This document shows, piece by piece, positions 16,284-24,044 of a stretch of 64,000 bases of DNA (positions within the stretch are counted from its first letter, which is position 1; the number at the start of each line of letters is the position of its first letter). The notes beneath the pieces were generated by a model. That model did no database searches. It saw only the letters and a program-made list of their open reading frames with translations, and was not told the origin of the DNA. The DNA comes from Lachnoclostridium sp. An76 (GTDB taxonomy: Bacteria > Bacillota > Clostridia > Lachnospirales > Lachnospiraceae). The stretch covers positions 186,001 to 250,000 of the forward strand of contig NZ_NFHL01000001.1 in NCBI RefSeq assembly GCF_002161355.1. Direction: 5' to 3'. The position numbers and the translations under genes were made by a program.

Positions 16284-16928
16284 ATGAGATATTTGACATT
16301 TGCCCTCACAAAGGGGCGCCTCGCCAGCAAGACTCTCGATATGCTGGAAAGACTCGGCATCACATGCGAGGAGATGAAGGACAAAGATTCCAGGAAACTG
16401 ATCTTTACGAACGAGGAACTGAAGCTGCGATTCTTCCTTGCAAAGGGACCGGATGTCCCTACCTATGTGGAATACGGGGCGGCGGATATCGGAGTCGTCG
16501 GAAAGGACACGATCATAGAAGAAGGCAGGAAAGTGCACGAGGTGCTTGACCTGGGCTTTGGGAAATGCCGGATGTGTGTCTGCGGCTATGAGGATGCTGC
16601 GGAGCTTCTGCAGCACAGGGAACTGATCCGTGTCGCAACGAAATATCCGAAGATCGCAAAAGACTATTTCTATAATAAAAAGCATCAGACTGTGGAGATC
16701 ATTAAGATGAACGGCTCCATCGAGCTCGCGCCGATCGTCGGACTGTCCGAGGTGATCGTGGACATCGTGGAGACAGGCTCTACCCTGAAGGAAAACGGGC
16801 TCGTAGTCCTTGAGGAAGTGTGCCCTCTTTCTGCGCGCATGATCGTCAATCCGGTGAGCATGCGCATGGAGAATGAACGGATCAAAAAGCTGATCACAGA
16901 TCTGCGGGCTTTACTCAGAGAAAAGTAA
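16284..16928 (+). CDS. hisG: ATP phosphoribosyltransferase, short catalytic form
   Basis: Joins ATP and PRPP in the first step of histidine synthesis. At 214 residues it lacks the C-terminal regulatory domain of long HisG, so it needs HisZ, encoded just upstream. Typical stretches are LTFALTKGRLASKTLDML at the start, AADIGVVGKDTI, and the PRPP-loop region IVDIVETGSTLKENGL. Separated from hisZ by 15 bases and from hisD by 14, within one operon. Feedback control by histidine would act through the HisZ complex. Confidence 0.96.
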   Translation: MRYLTFALTKGRLASKTLDMLERLGITCEEMKDKDSRKLIFTNEELKLRFFLAKGPDVPTYVEYGAADIGVVGKDTIIEEGRKVHEVLDLGFGKCRMCVCGYEDAAELLQHRELIRVATKYPKIAKDYFYNKKHQTVEIIKMNGSIELAPIVGLSEVIVDIVETGSTLKENGLVVLEEVCPLSARMIVNPVSMRMENERIKKLITDLRALLREK

Positions 16929-16942
16929 GTCAGGAGGAAATT

Positions 16943-18271
16943 ATGCGGATAGAGAGACTTGACCAGAATACAAAGAAAAACCTGCTGGAGGACCTGTTAA
17001 AGCGCAGCCCCAACAGTTACGGAAAATATGAAGAAAGCGTGCGCGTGATCCTTGACGCGGTAAAAGAGCGCGGGGATGAGGCGCTGTTCGAATACACGAA
17101 GAAATTTGACGGAGCGGAGATCAGCGCGTCAAACATCCTCGTGACCGAGGAGGAGATCAGGGAGGCGTATGACAAGGTGGATCCCGGCCTGATCGAAGTG
17201 ATCAGGAAGGCGCTTGTCAATATCCGTTCTTACCATGAGAAACAGATGCAGTACAGCTGGTTTGACAGCAGGCCGGACGGCACGATCCTTGGACAGAAGG
17301 TAACAGCTCTGGCAAAAGTCGGAGTCTATGTGCCCGGGGGGAAGGCGGCATATCCCTCGTCTGTGCTCATGAACATCATGCCAGCGAAGGTGGCAGGCGT
17401 GGATGAGATCATCATGGTGACACCCCCGGGAAAGGACGGGAAGGTGACGCCCACGACTCTCGTCGCTGCAAAAGAAGCGGGAGCGGACAAAGTATATAAA
17501 GCCGGCGGGGCGCAGGCGGTCGCAGCGCTGGCTTACGGCACGGAGAGCATCCCGAAGGTGGATATGATCGTGGGCCCGGGCAATATCTATGTGGCTCTGG
17601 CAAAGAAAGCGGTGTACGGCCATGTCAGCATTGACTCCATCGCAGGGCCCAGCGAGATCCTTGTCCTGGCAGATGAGACGGCAGATCCCCGCTGTGTGGC
17701 TGCTGACCTGCTCTCCCAGGCAGAGCACGACGAACTGGCGAGTGCGATCCTCGTGACCACAAGCATGGAACTTGCAGAAAAAGTATCCGACTGGACAGAC
17801 ACTTTTATCAGCCAGCTTTCCAGAGGGGAGATCATACAGAAATCACTGGATAACTACGGACATATCCTTGTGGCGGAGACGCTGGGAGATGCGATCGGCG
17901 CGGCGAATGAGATCGCGTCCGAGCATCTGGAGATCATGACAGCAGATCCCTTTGAGGTGATGACAAAGATCCGCAATGCCGGCGCGATCTTTATCGGGAA
18001 ATATTCAAGCGAGCCGCTGGGAGATTATTTTGCCGGACCGAACCATGTCCTGCCGACAAACGGGACAGCAAAATTCTTCTCACCGCTGTCCGTTGATGAT
18101 TTTATCAAGAAATCGAGCATCATATCCTATTCGCGGGATGCATTGGAGAAGATCCACAGGGACATCGAGCAGTTTGCAGAAGCGGAGCATCTGACTGCCC
18201 ATGCGAATTCCATCAAAGTGCGTTTTGACGGAAAGGATGCACAGGATAAGAACGGACAGGAGGAGAGATAA
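16943..18271 (+). CDS. hisD: Histidinol dehydrogenase
   Basis: Performs the last two NAD-dependent oxidations, from L-histidinol to L-histidine, with a bound zinc ion. The 442-residue length is usual. The signatures are VYVPGGKAAYPSSVLMN, the IDSIAGPSEILVLADE stretch, AEHDELASAIL with a conserved zinc-pocket segment and GPNHVLPTNGTAKF. The stop codon is one base before the hisB ATG. Nothing unusual seen. Confidence 0.97.
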   Translation: MRIERLDQNTKKNLLEDLLKRSPNSYGKYEESVRVILDAVKERGDEALFEYTKKFDGAEISASNILVTEEEIREAYDKVDPGLIEVIRKALVNIRSYHEKQMQYSWFDSRPDGTILGQKVTALAKVGVYVPGGKAAYPSSVLMNIMPAKVAGVDEIIMVTPPGKDGKVTPTTLVAAKEAGADKVYKAGGAQAVAALAYGTESIPKVDMIVGPGNIYVALAKKAVYGHVSIDSIAGPSEILVLADETADPRCVAADLLSQAEHDELASAILVTTSMELAEKVSDWTDTFISQLSRGEIIQKSLDNYGHILVAETLGDAIGAANEIASEHLEIMTADPFEVMTKIRNAGAIFIGKYSSEPLGDYFAGPNHVLPTNGTAKFFSPLSVDDFIKKSSIISYSRDALEKIHRDIEQFAEAEHLTAHANSIKVRFDGKDAQDKNGQEER

Positions 18272-18272
18272 G

Positions 18273-18863
18273 ATGGGACAGCGGATCGGAAGCTGTATAA
18301 GAAAGACAAAAGAGACAGATATCAGCCTTACGATCGATCTTGACGGACAGGGCTTAAATAAGATCGACACAGGGATCCCGTTTTTTGATCATATGCTGGA
18401 CGGGTTCGCGCGCCACGGGCTCTTTGACCTGGATGTACAGGTGAAAGGGGATGTGGAAGTGGACAGCCACCATACCATAGAGGACACGGGGATCGTGCTG
18501 GGGCAGGCGATCGCGGATGCCCTGGGAGACAAGGCAGGGATCAGGCGGTACGGATATTTTATCCTCCCCATGGATGAGACGCTGGCTCTGTGCGCAGTGG
18601 ACCTCTCCGGACGTCCTTATCTGAAATATGATGCGGATTTTACCGTGCCCGCTCTGGGGACAATGGACACGGAAATGGTGCGGGAGTTTTTTTATGCCGT
18701 CTCATACAGCGCGGCTATGAACCTGCATGTGAAGATCATGGAAAAAGGAAATAACCACCATATGGCGGAGGCAATGTTTAAGGCGTTTGGAAAGGCGCTC
18801 GACATGGCAGTATCCCCGGAACCCCGGATCCAGGGGGTGTGGTCCACAAAAGGGACCCTCTGA
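18273..18863 (+). CDS. hisB: Imidazoleglycerol-phosphate dehydratase
   Basis: Removes water from imidazoleglycerol phosphate, step six of the pathway, using manganese. The 196-residue protein is the monofunctional form without the histidinol-phosphatase domain of enteric HisB. Metal-binding motifs are GIPFFDHML, DSHHTIEDTGI-type DSHHTIED, and NNHHMAEAMFKAFG. I start at ATG 18273, five bases after AGGAGAG and one base after the hisD stop; longer upstream readings lie inside hisD. Confidence 0.97.
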   Translation: MGQRIGSCIRKTKETDISLTIDLDGQGLNKIDTGIPFFDHMLDGFARHGLFDLDVQVKGDVEVDSHHTIEDTGIVLGQAIADALGDKAGIRRYGYFILPMDETLALCAVDLSGRPYLKYDADFTVPALGTMDTEMVREFFYAVSYSAAMNLHVKIMEKGNNHHMAEAMFKAFGKALDMAVSPEPRIQGVWSTKGTL

Positions 18864-18890
18864 GAATGGAGAAAAAAGGAGAAGAGATAC

Positions 18891-20174
18891 ATGAGCTATA
18901 AAAGACTGACCCCGTGTATATTTATCGACGGCGGGAAGGCAGTAAAATGGTTTGACGACAGGTCGGTCATGGCTGACGATGTCATTGAACTGGCGAAACA
19001 ATACAGCGAAAAAGGGGCTGACGAGCTGATCGTATTTGACCTCTCAAACAGCGATGAAGAGCACGACGAATCCATTGACCTGATCCGGAAGATCAGCCGT
19101 GTCATCAGCATCCCGATGATCGCGGGAGGAAATATCAGACGGACAGAGGATGTAAAGAAGCTGCTTTACGCCGGGGCGAAGAGAGCGGTCCTGAATTTTT
19201 CCAAACGGCTCTCCATCGATCTGATCGAGGAAGTGTCAAAGCGCTTCGGGAAAGAGAGGATCGCAGTATCCCTCAATGATTTTGACGCTCTGTTCAAACA
19301 GCAGCACCTGATCGAGGAGTACAGCACAGAGATCGTATTTATGCACAGGCTGGACCTGGATTCTGTCATCAATGTGACAGACGTTCCCTGCGTAGTCCTC
19401 ACAGATACGATGGAGCAGTCGGAGATCCTGCGCATCCTGAAATCAGACGGCGTAAAAGGGGTATCAGGCATGTTTGTCAGCAGCCTGGACATGGATTTTA
19501 ATGCATTTAAGGAAATCTGCTCAGATGCGGGGATCCAGATGACTTCCTTTGAGAGCGTAATGGAGTTTTCTGAGTTTAAACTGAACGAGCAGGGGCTGAT
19601 CCCGGTCATCGTACAGGACTATAAGACAAATGAAGTCCTGATGATGGCGTATATGAATGAAGAGGCATTCGACCATACTGTCAAGACAGGGCGCATGACC
19701 TATTACAGCAGGAGCAGGCAGTGCCAGTGGGTAAAAGGCGAGACGTCCGGGCACTATCAGTACGTGCGCTCCCTGGCGGCGGACTGTGACAGAGATACTC
19801 TCCTCGCAAAGGTAGAACAGATCGGGGCGGCATGCCATACGGGAAACCGCTCGTGTTTCTACACGACGATCGTAGGTACGGACCATGACGCAAAGAATCC
19901 CCTCCAGGTATTCGAATCCGTCTATGATACGATCATGGACCGCAGGCGGAATCCGAAAGAAGGATCCTACACGAATTATCTGTTTGACAAAGGTCTGGAC
20001 AAGATCCTTAAAAAAGTGGGAGAAGAAGCTACGGAGATCGTGATCGCAGCAAAGAACCCTAATCCGGAAGAGATCAAATACGAGATCTCAGACTTCCTTT
20101 ATCACGCGATGGTGCTCATGGTGGAGCGCGGCGTGACGTGGGAGGATATCACGAATGAGCTCGCGGACAGATAA
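18891..20174 (+). CDS. hisIE: Fusion of a degenerate HisF-like barrel with bifunctional HisI-HisE
   Basis: Residues about 1-225 align with HisF ([42 protein letters not shown]), the cyclase half of imidazoleglycerol-phosphate synthase. Both catalytic aspartates of HisF appear replaced (Phe11 for the Asp in CLD, Asn129 in VSLND), and the C-terminal phosphate-binding GG motifs are missing, so this part is probably not a working cyclase. The remainder is HisI ([20 protein letters not shown] and [10 protein letters not shown] with the metal ligands), the cyclohydrolase, then HisE ([27 protein letters not shown]), the pyrophosphatase. The latter two look active. Last gene of the operon; hisA, hisH, hisC and a normal hisF are not in the window. 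Confidence 0.9.
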   Translation: MSYKRLTPCIFIDGGKAVKWFDDRSVMADDVIELAKQYSEKGADELIVFDLSNSDEEHDESIDLIRKISRVISIPMIAGGNIRRTEDVKKLLYAGAKRAVLNFSKRLSIDLIEEVSKRFGKERIAVSLNDFDALFKQQHLIEEYSTEIVFMHRLDLDSVINVTDVPCVVLTDTMEQSEILRILKSDGVKGVSGMFVSSLDMDFNAFKEICSDAGIQMTSFESVMEFSEFKLNEQGLIPVIVQDYKTNEVLMMAYMNEEAFDHTVKTGRMTYYSRSRQCQWVKGETSGHYQYVRSLAADCDRDTLLAKVEQIGAACHTGNRSCFYTTIVGTDHDAKNPLQVFESVYDTIMDRRRNPKEGSYTNYLFDKGLDKILKKVGEEATEIVIAAKNPNPEEIKYEISDFLYHAMVLMVERGVTWEDITNELADR

Positions 20175-20236
20175 CTGAAATACAGGGGACCAGATAGGAC
20201 AGCTGCCAGGCAGAGGATGCCCGGTTCTAATAAAAG

Positions 20237-20291
20237 AGACAGAGACATAGGATATTGTAGCTGACAGTACCCTTTGTCTCTGTCTTTTGTT
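20237..20291 (+). terminator. Probable terminator of the his operon
   Basis: AGACAGAGACA (20237-20247) and TGTCTCTGTCT (20275-20285) form a perfect 11-bp stem with a 27-base loop, followed by a T-rich tail. It lies about 60 bases after the hisIE stop. The long loop makes it less certain than the other terminators. Confidence 0.55.
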
Positions 20292-20331
20292 TATGCAACG
20301 GAAAAATCGCTTGGAAGGGAGAGAGTGATAT

Positions 20332-20652
20332 ATGAATGATCCGGAAATCCGCCGCAGGGAGCTCCTTAAACAGACAAAGCGGCTGTACGATGAGCAAAGA
20401 GAGATTCCCGCTGTTCATCCGAGATACGGCAGGATCTATCATGATCTGTATCAGCAGGAAAGTGACCGGAAGGAGAAGGCAGGAGGAAGTTTCTACCTCC
20501 GCCTGGTGATAGGCATTTTTTGTTTTATCTGCTTTGTGTACATGGATCAAAGCGATGCCGGAGTAGCGGAGGTAAACAGTACATCGATCACAGACCAGAT
20601 CAGAAAAGACATGGATACAGAAATCCTCACAGAAGTGTGGAATCATTTATGA
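20332..20652 (+). CDS. Hypothetical small membrane protein
   Basis: A 106-residue protein, not recognised. The N-terminal 55 residues are charged (RRRELLKQTKRLYDEQRE, PRYGRIYHDLYQQE), then a single membrane helix (about residues 57-71, RLVIGIFCFICFVYM) and a short extracytoplasmic tail. The arrangement suggests a cytoplasmic basic domain with one anchor. A GGGAGAG lies just upstream of the ATG. It stands alone between the his terminator and a second bidirectional terminator, convergent with the XRE regulator. Real expression is plausible but unproven. Confidence 0.6.
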   Translation: MNDPEIRRRELLKQTKRLYDEQREIPAVHPRYGRIYHDLYQQESDRKEKAGGSFYLRLVIGIFCFICFVYMDQSDAGVAEVNSTSITDQIRKDMDTEILTEVWNHL

Positions 20653-20684
20653 ACAGTGCGGCTCTATGGAGCCGTGCTGTTTTT
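20652..20684 (+). terminator. Bidirectional terminator between the hypothetical and XRE genes
   Basis: AACAGTGCGGCTC and GAGCCGTGCTGTT pair over 13 positions (two are G-T) around TATG and are followed by TTTT. It overlaps the last codon and stop of the plus-strand gene and contains the XRE stop codon in its stem-loop, so the same bases end both transcripts. Confidence 0.8.
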
Positions 20685-21005
20685 GCTCCTGATATATTCT
20701 TTGAGAAGCAGTGTTACAGTCTTTTTCTCGCTGTTTGACAACTGCTGAAACAGCTCGTTAAATTCGCTTTCCAGATAATTTCTTTCAGTTATATCCGTAC
20801 CGTCTAAAAGCAAGGATATACTGCAGTCTAAATAGTGCGAAATATCTACAAGCCTCTCCAGACTGACTCTGGTTATGCCTCGCTCGATCTGACTGATATA
20901 TCCGACTGAAACATTCAGGTATTCAGCAAAATTTTCCTGAGTCCTTCCTTTATTCCGGCGCTGCTGTCTGATCCGGTCTCCAAGTAATCTGTAATCTATC
21001 AACAT
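20664..21005 (-). CDS. XRE-family helix-turn-helix regulator
   Basis: A 113-residue DNA-binding protein with a Cro/CI-type HTH in the N-terminal half (TQENFAEYLNVSVGYISQIERG, residues about 21-42) and an alpha-helical C-terminal tail of about 45 residues (LFQQLSNSEKKTVTLLLKEYI). It lacks peptide-binding or peptidase domains. The ATG at 21005 is preceded by AGGTGA. It is divergent from the pilus operon, with the two promoters facing each other over about 85 bases, so it is the best candidate regulator of pilus expression, which is inference from position. Similar small XRE proteins are common in Lachnospiraceae. Confidence 0.85.
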   Translation of the reverse strand: MLIDYRLLGDRIRQQRRNKGRTQENFAEYLNVSVGYISQIERGITRVSLERLVDISHYLDCSISLLLDGTDITERNYLESEFNELFQQLSNSEKKTVTLLLKEYIRSKNSTAP

Positions 21006-21029
21006 TATAAGCGTCACCTGCTTTTTGTA

Positions 21030-21058
21030 ATTATATTTGACTATTATTAACAATTAAA
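21030..21058 (-). promoter_or_regulatory. Promoter of the XRE regulator gene
   Basis: On the minus strand a perfect TATAAT (21035-21030) follows TTTAAT (21058-21053) at 17 bases. The -35 is weak. The A/T-rich stretch to its right holds a partly symmetric TTAAAG and CTTTTAA pair (around 21055-21069) that could be an operator shared with the pilus operon. Confidence 0.5.
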
Positions 21059-21090
21059 GATACTTTTAACTAAATATTTACCTATAGCTG

Positions 21091-21119
21091 TTGTAAATAC
21101 GGGGATAAAAGTATATAAT
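21091..21119 (+). promoter_or_regulatory. Promoter of the pilus operon
   Basis: TTGTAA (21091-21096) and TATAAT (21114-21119) are spaced by 17 bases, a strong sigma-A pattern. It lies about 58 bases before the chosen start of the ancillary pilin. Confidence 0.75.
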
Positions 21120-21177
21120 AGATGTGATTTTTGGAAATGCAGGACATCAGGTCCCGGCATTTAGAAAGGTTAGTGCA

Positions 21178-24018
21178 ATGAGCAGGAAGAAATGGAAAAA
21201 GATACAGGGGAGTATCGTGGTCCTTCTCTTGTTTATGGTTGTGATCTCCGGATTTTCCGTATCAGCGGCAGAAGCTGAAAATACGGAAATCTGTACCAGT
21301 GCGGCGGAGGAGACGGCAGAAGCCGATGGGGCGGAGGTTGTCTCTGTTTTCCGTATGGCTGAACTTGAAGATGCTTCCAGAGAAGATACATGTATCAGCC
21401 TTGATGAAGAAAAAGCTATGAGCCAGCTGGAAACTCTCATACCTGATATCAATTTCAGGAGAGAGGTATACCGTTCGCTGAGGGTGGCAGGACAGCTGGG
21501 GACTTATGGAGATGAAGCCCATCCGGAGTATGGTGAGCTGACAGGGGAAGAACTTTATAAAGCCGTGCTCCAGGATTTCACCGGGGAAATATATGCCAGC
21601 GGATATAAGAAAGAGATGGGGTATATATATGAGTTCAGGTACAAAAGCTCGGCCGATGGCGAATGGATATCAATGCAGTCTCCGAAGTGTTTTGATTCGC
21701 GGGAAGAGGCATCTCGTGAGATGCAAAAAATGATGGATCTTTTTGCAAGTTCATTTATAGTCGACGAAGAATCTGCCAGTGTATCCAGCATTGTGAATAT
21801 TACTGACGAAAGGAAACCGGAAGAAGAACTGATCACGGATATCACGGGGATTATATGGCTGCGGCACGCGGAGAAGATCGATGTTTCGTACAATCGGATC
21901 ACAAGCCTCATGCCGATGGATATCAATAGTTTGGATGAAGATATTCTCGGATCCGGTGAATTTACAGATCTGGAGGATGCACGGCAGAAATGGTTTGGAG
22001 AGCCTTTTCGAAATGTGGAGTTCAATTTTTCAAAGAACCCGATCGATGATTTCCCGAATTATATGCTTGGGAGGATCACAGTCAATCCCACTTTTGCAAC
22101 CGGGGATACACAATATGACAGGAATCCTTTTTTAGTAGTCAAACAATCAGACGGTGTGACATGGCCCAGGGATTTTGTTTTCGATATGCCTCTGATCAGA
22201 TTAGGGGGGATCCCGATCAAATATACGAATACAGGTGCTGATGGGATAGAGTCACTTGGAGATAACGCAGGCTTTGTGTACTCAGAGGGGGATGAGAATT
22301 CGAGCGGATTTATTACTCTTCAGAATGTAGAAAAAACCGGGAAAGTTTATTTTAATGCCTCTATCCAGATGGGCACAGGAGGCGAGCTTGAAGAAAATCA
22401 GGTTAAATGGTATACGACAGCGGAAAATGTGCCGTCTGGAGGCGGAAAGGAAAATATAAATACAAGCGCAAGTACAGTATCCGTACGTGTTTTCCAGGCG
22501 CTCCGCGTATTATATAGCATCGTTCCCGAACCAGCGGTCTCAAAAATGTCAGTCAGTTTTGAAAAGACCGAGCTCAATTCAGAGGGAACCCCGGTGGCGG
22601 GCGCAGGATATACTCTCTTCAAGATGAAGACGGACGCGGATGGTAATCTTATCTATAATAAAGATACAGATACTGTAACTATAACTGGTGATCCTGAGAG
22701 CGAGAGCAGTATCGCATACAACCAGGATCAGGAAATGATCGCAGAGAGTCTGTCTGGTGAGCTATGTGAAACAGATGAAAATGGAAAGTTTACCATAGAA
22801 AAAGAACTGTCTCCGGGTTGGTACTGTTTTATTGAGACAGCGGCTCCGGAAGATTATGAGCTCGACACAACGCCCCTTATGTTTGAAGTGGGCAGTGCTG
22901 ACGTAGAGATCAGCGGAGGCACGACACTGACAGATCTGGTGTTTAAAAACCCGTTTGAGGAGGGCTCTTTAAGTTATCAACTGTACCAGCAGCAGGATGA
23001 CGGCGGTTTTAAGCTTTATAACAATGATACAGGGAGATACTATGAGACAGATGATACCGGCAGCTTCCGTATAAACGGCCTGCCGGATGGAGTGTATCAG
23101 TTAAGGGAAGTGGCTGGAGAGGGCAGCGCAGGGAGCGGGCCGATCGAGTTTACGGTCAGCGGAGACAGCACAGAAGAAGTGGTCAATGACGGACAGGCAA
23201 AGCTCTCTTTTGAAAAATCTCTCTACACAGACGCGGAGGCGCCTGTTGAGATCAACCTGACGCCGGGCAGGGATGATATGCAGCTTCAATCTGTAACCGT
23301 ATTCTGGTATGACAGTGAGGGGAAGGAAAAAAGCACGATATTTCATGCTTCCGGTACTTCGGATCCTGTCTCTGACGCGGAAGCCTTTATCAATGGGGAC
23401 CGGGACCACACGAAGGTATACGGTCCGCTGGGGGTACAGCCGGTCTATCTCCAGACTGGCGAACTGAAAGCGGAAGATCCGAAGAAAGTCAGCTTTTCCT
23501 TTACAAAAACAGACGGTGATCCTTCCGGGGAAGCATGTAAAGGACTTGCCGGAGCAGAATTCACCCTCTATCGGGCAGATGAGGACTGGAATTACTCTGA
23601 GGAGGATGTATACCACCGCACAGCAGTGTCTGATCAGGAAACCGGTATTGTCTGCTTTGAAAATCTGGACAGCGGACAATACATCATGAAGGAGACAAAG
23701 ACGCCGGACGGCTATGCGTCACTGCCAGGATACTGGAAGGTCACTGCAGACGCGAAGTCTGAGTCGGATAAAGGCAAACTGGGATTTTTATATGTACGGC
23801 AGGATGGAGATGAAGTTTCTGTTTCCCAGTCGGATATGATCCCGGAGGATGCATATGGAAATCATTATTATATCCCGAACCAGCCGGTGTCAGATCTGCC
23901 GACAATGGGAGGCCCGGGGAATCGGACATTCATGTTTGGCGGAATACTGCTCATGGGAGCCGCATGTATCCTTTGCGGCTTTGCCGTAAGAAATAAAAAG
24001 ATAAAGAATACTCAATAG
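21178..24018 (+). CDS. Large LPXTG-type ancillary pilin/adhesin with LRR-like and CnaB domains
   Basis: A 946-residue secreted, wall-linked protein. It has a signal peptide (basic start MSRKKWKK, hydrophobic core, cut near SVSAAEA). Around residues 215-300 lies a leucine-rich-repeat-like part (RHAEKIDVSYNRITSLMP and FNFSKNPIDDFPNYML), as in internalin-like proteins. Three CnaB-type domains follow, near 451-560, 595-655 and 769-860, with E-box sequences FIETAAPEDY and MKETKTPDGY expected to form isopeptide bonds. The sorting signal is LPTMG (907-911), a departure from LPXTG, followed by a membrane helix and the basic tail. First gene of a pilin-pilin-sortase operon; by order and size it is the tip or basal pilin. 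A longer start at GTG 21124 is less likely because ATG 21178 gives a normal signal peptide. Confidence 0.9.
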   Translation: MSRKKWKKIQGSIVVLLLFMVVISGFSVSAAEAENTEICTSAAEETAEADGAEVVSVFRMAELEDASREDTCISLDEEKAMSQLETLIPDINFRREVYRSLRVAGQLGTYGDEAHPEYGELTGEELYKAVLQDFTGEIYASGYKKEMGYIYEFRYKSSADGEWISMQSPKCFDSREEASREMQKMMDLFASSFIVDEESASVSSIVNITDERKPEEELITDITGIIWLRHAEKIDVSYNRITSLMPMDINSLDEDILGSGEFTDLEDARQKWFGEPFRNVEFNFSKNPIDDFPNYMLGRITVNPTFATGDTQYDRNPFLVVKQSDGVTWPRDFVFDMPLIRLGGIPIKYTNTGADGIESLGDNAGFVYSEGDENSSGFITLQNVEKTGKVYFNASIQMGTGGELEENQVKWYTTAENVPSGGGKENINTSASTVSVRVFQALRVLYSIVPEPAVSKMSVSFEKTELNSEGTPVAGAGYTLFKMKTDADGNLIYNKDTDTVTITGDPESESSIAYNQDQEMIAESLSGELCETDENGKFTIEKELSPGWYCFIETAAPEDYELDTTPLMFEVGSADVEISGGTTLTDLVFKNPFEEGSLSYQLYQQQDDGGFKLYNNDTGRYYETDDTGSFRINGLPDGVYQLREVAGEGSAGSGPIEFTVSGDSTEEVVNDGQAKLSFEKSLYTDAEAPVEINLTPGRDDMQLQSVTVFWYDSEGKEKSTIFHASGTSDPVSDAEAFINGDRDHTKVYGPLGVQPVYLQTGELKAEDPKKVSFSFTKTDGDPSGEACKGLAGAEFTLYRADEDWNYSEEDVYHRTAVSDQETGIVCFENLDSGQYIMKETKTPDGYASLPGYWKVTADAKSESDKGKLGFLYVRQDGDEVSVSQSDMIPEDAYGNHYYIPNQPVSDLPTMGGPGNRTFMFGGILLMGAACILCGFAVRNKKIKNTQ

Positions 24019-24044
24019 TTTCATAAGTTAAAAAGGAGGATATC

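Noticed and set aside
15372-16685. Open frame of 437 codons on the minus strand opposite hisZ/hisG
   Set aside because: hisZ and hisG on the plus strand match known families end to end; the antisense frame shows no recognisable motif and follows from codon bias.
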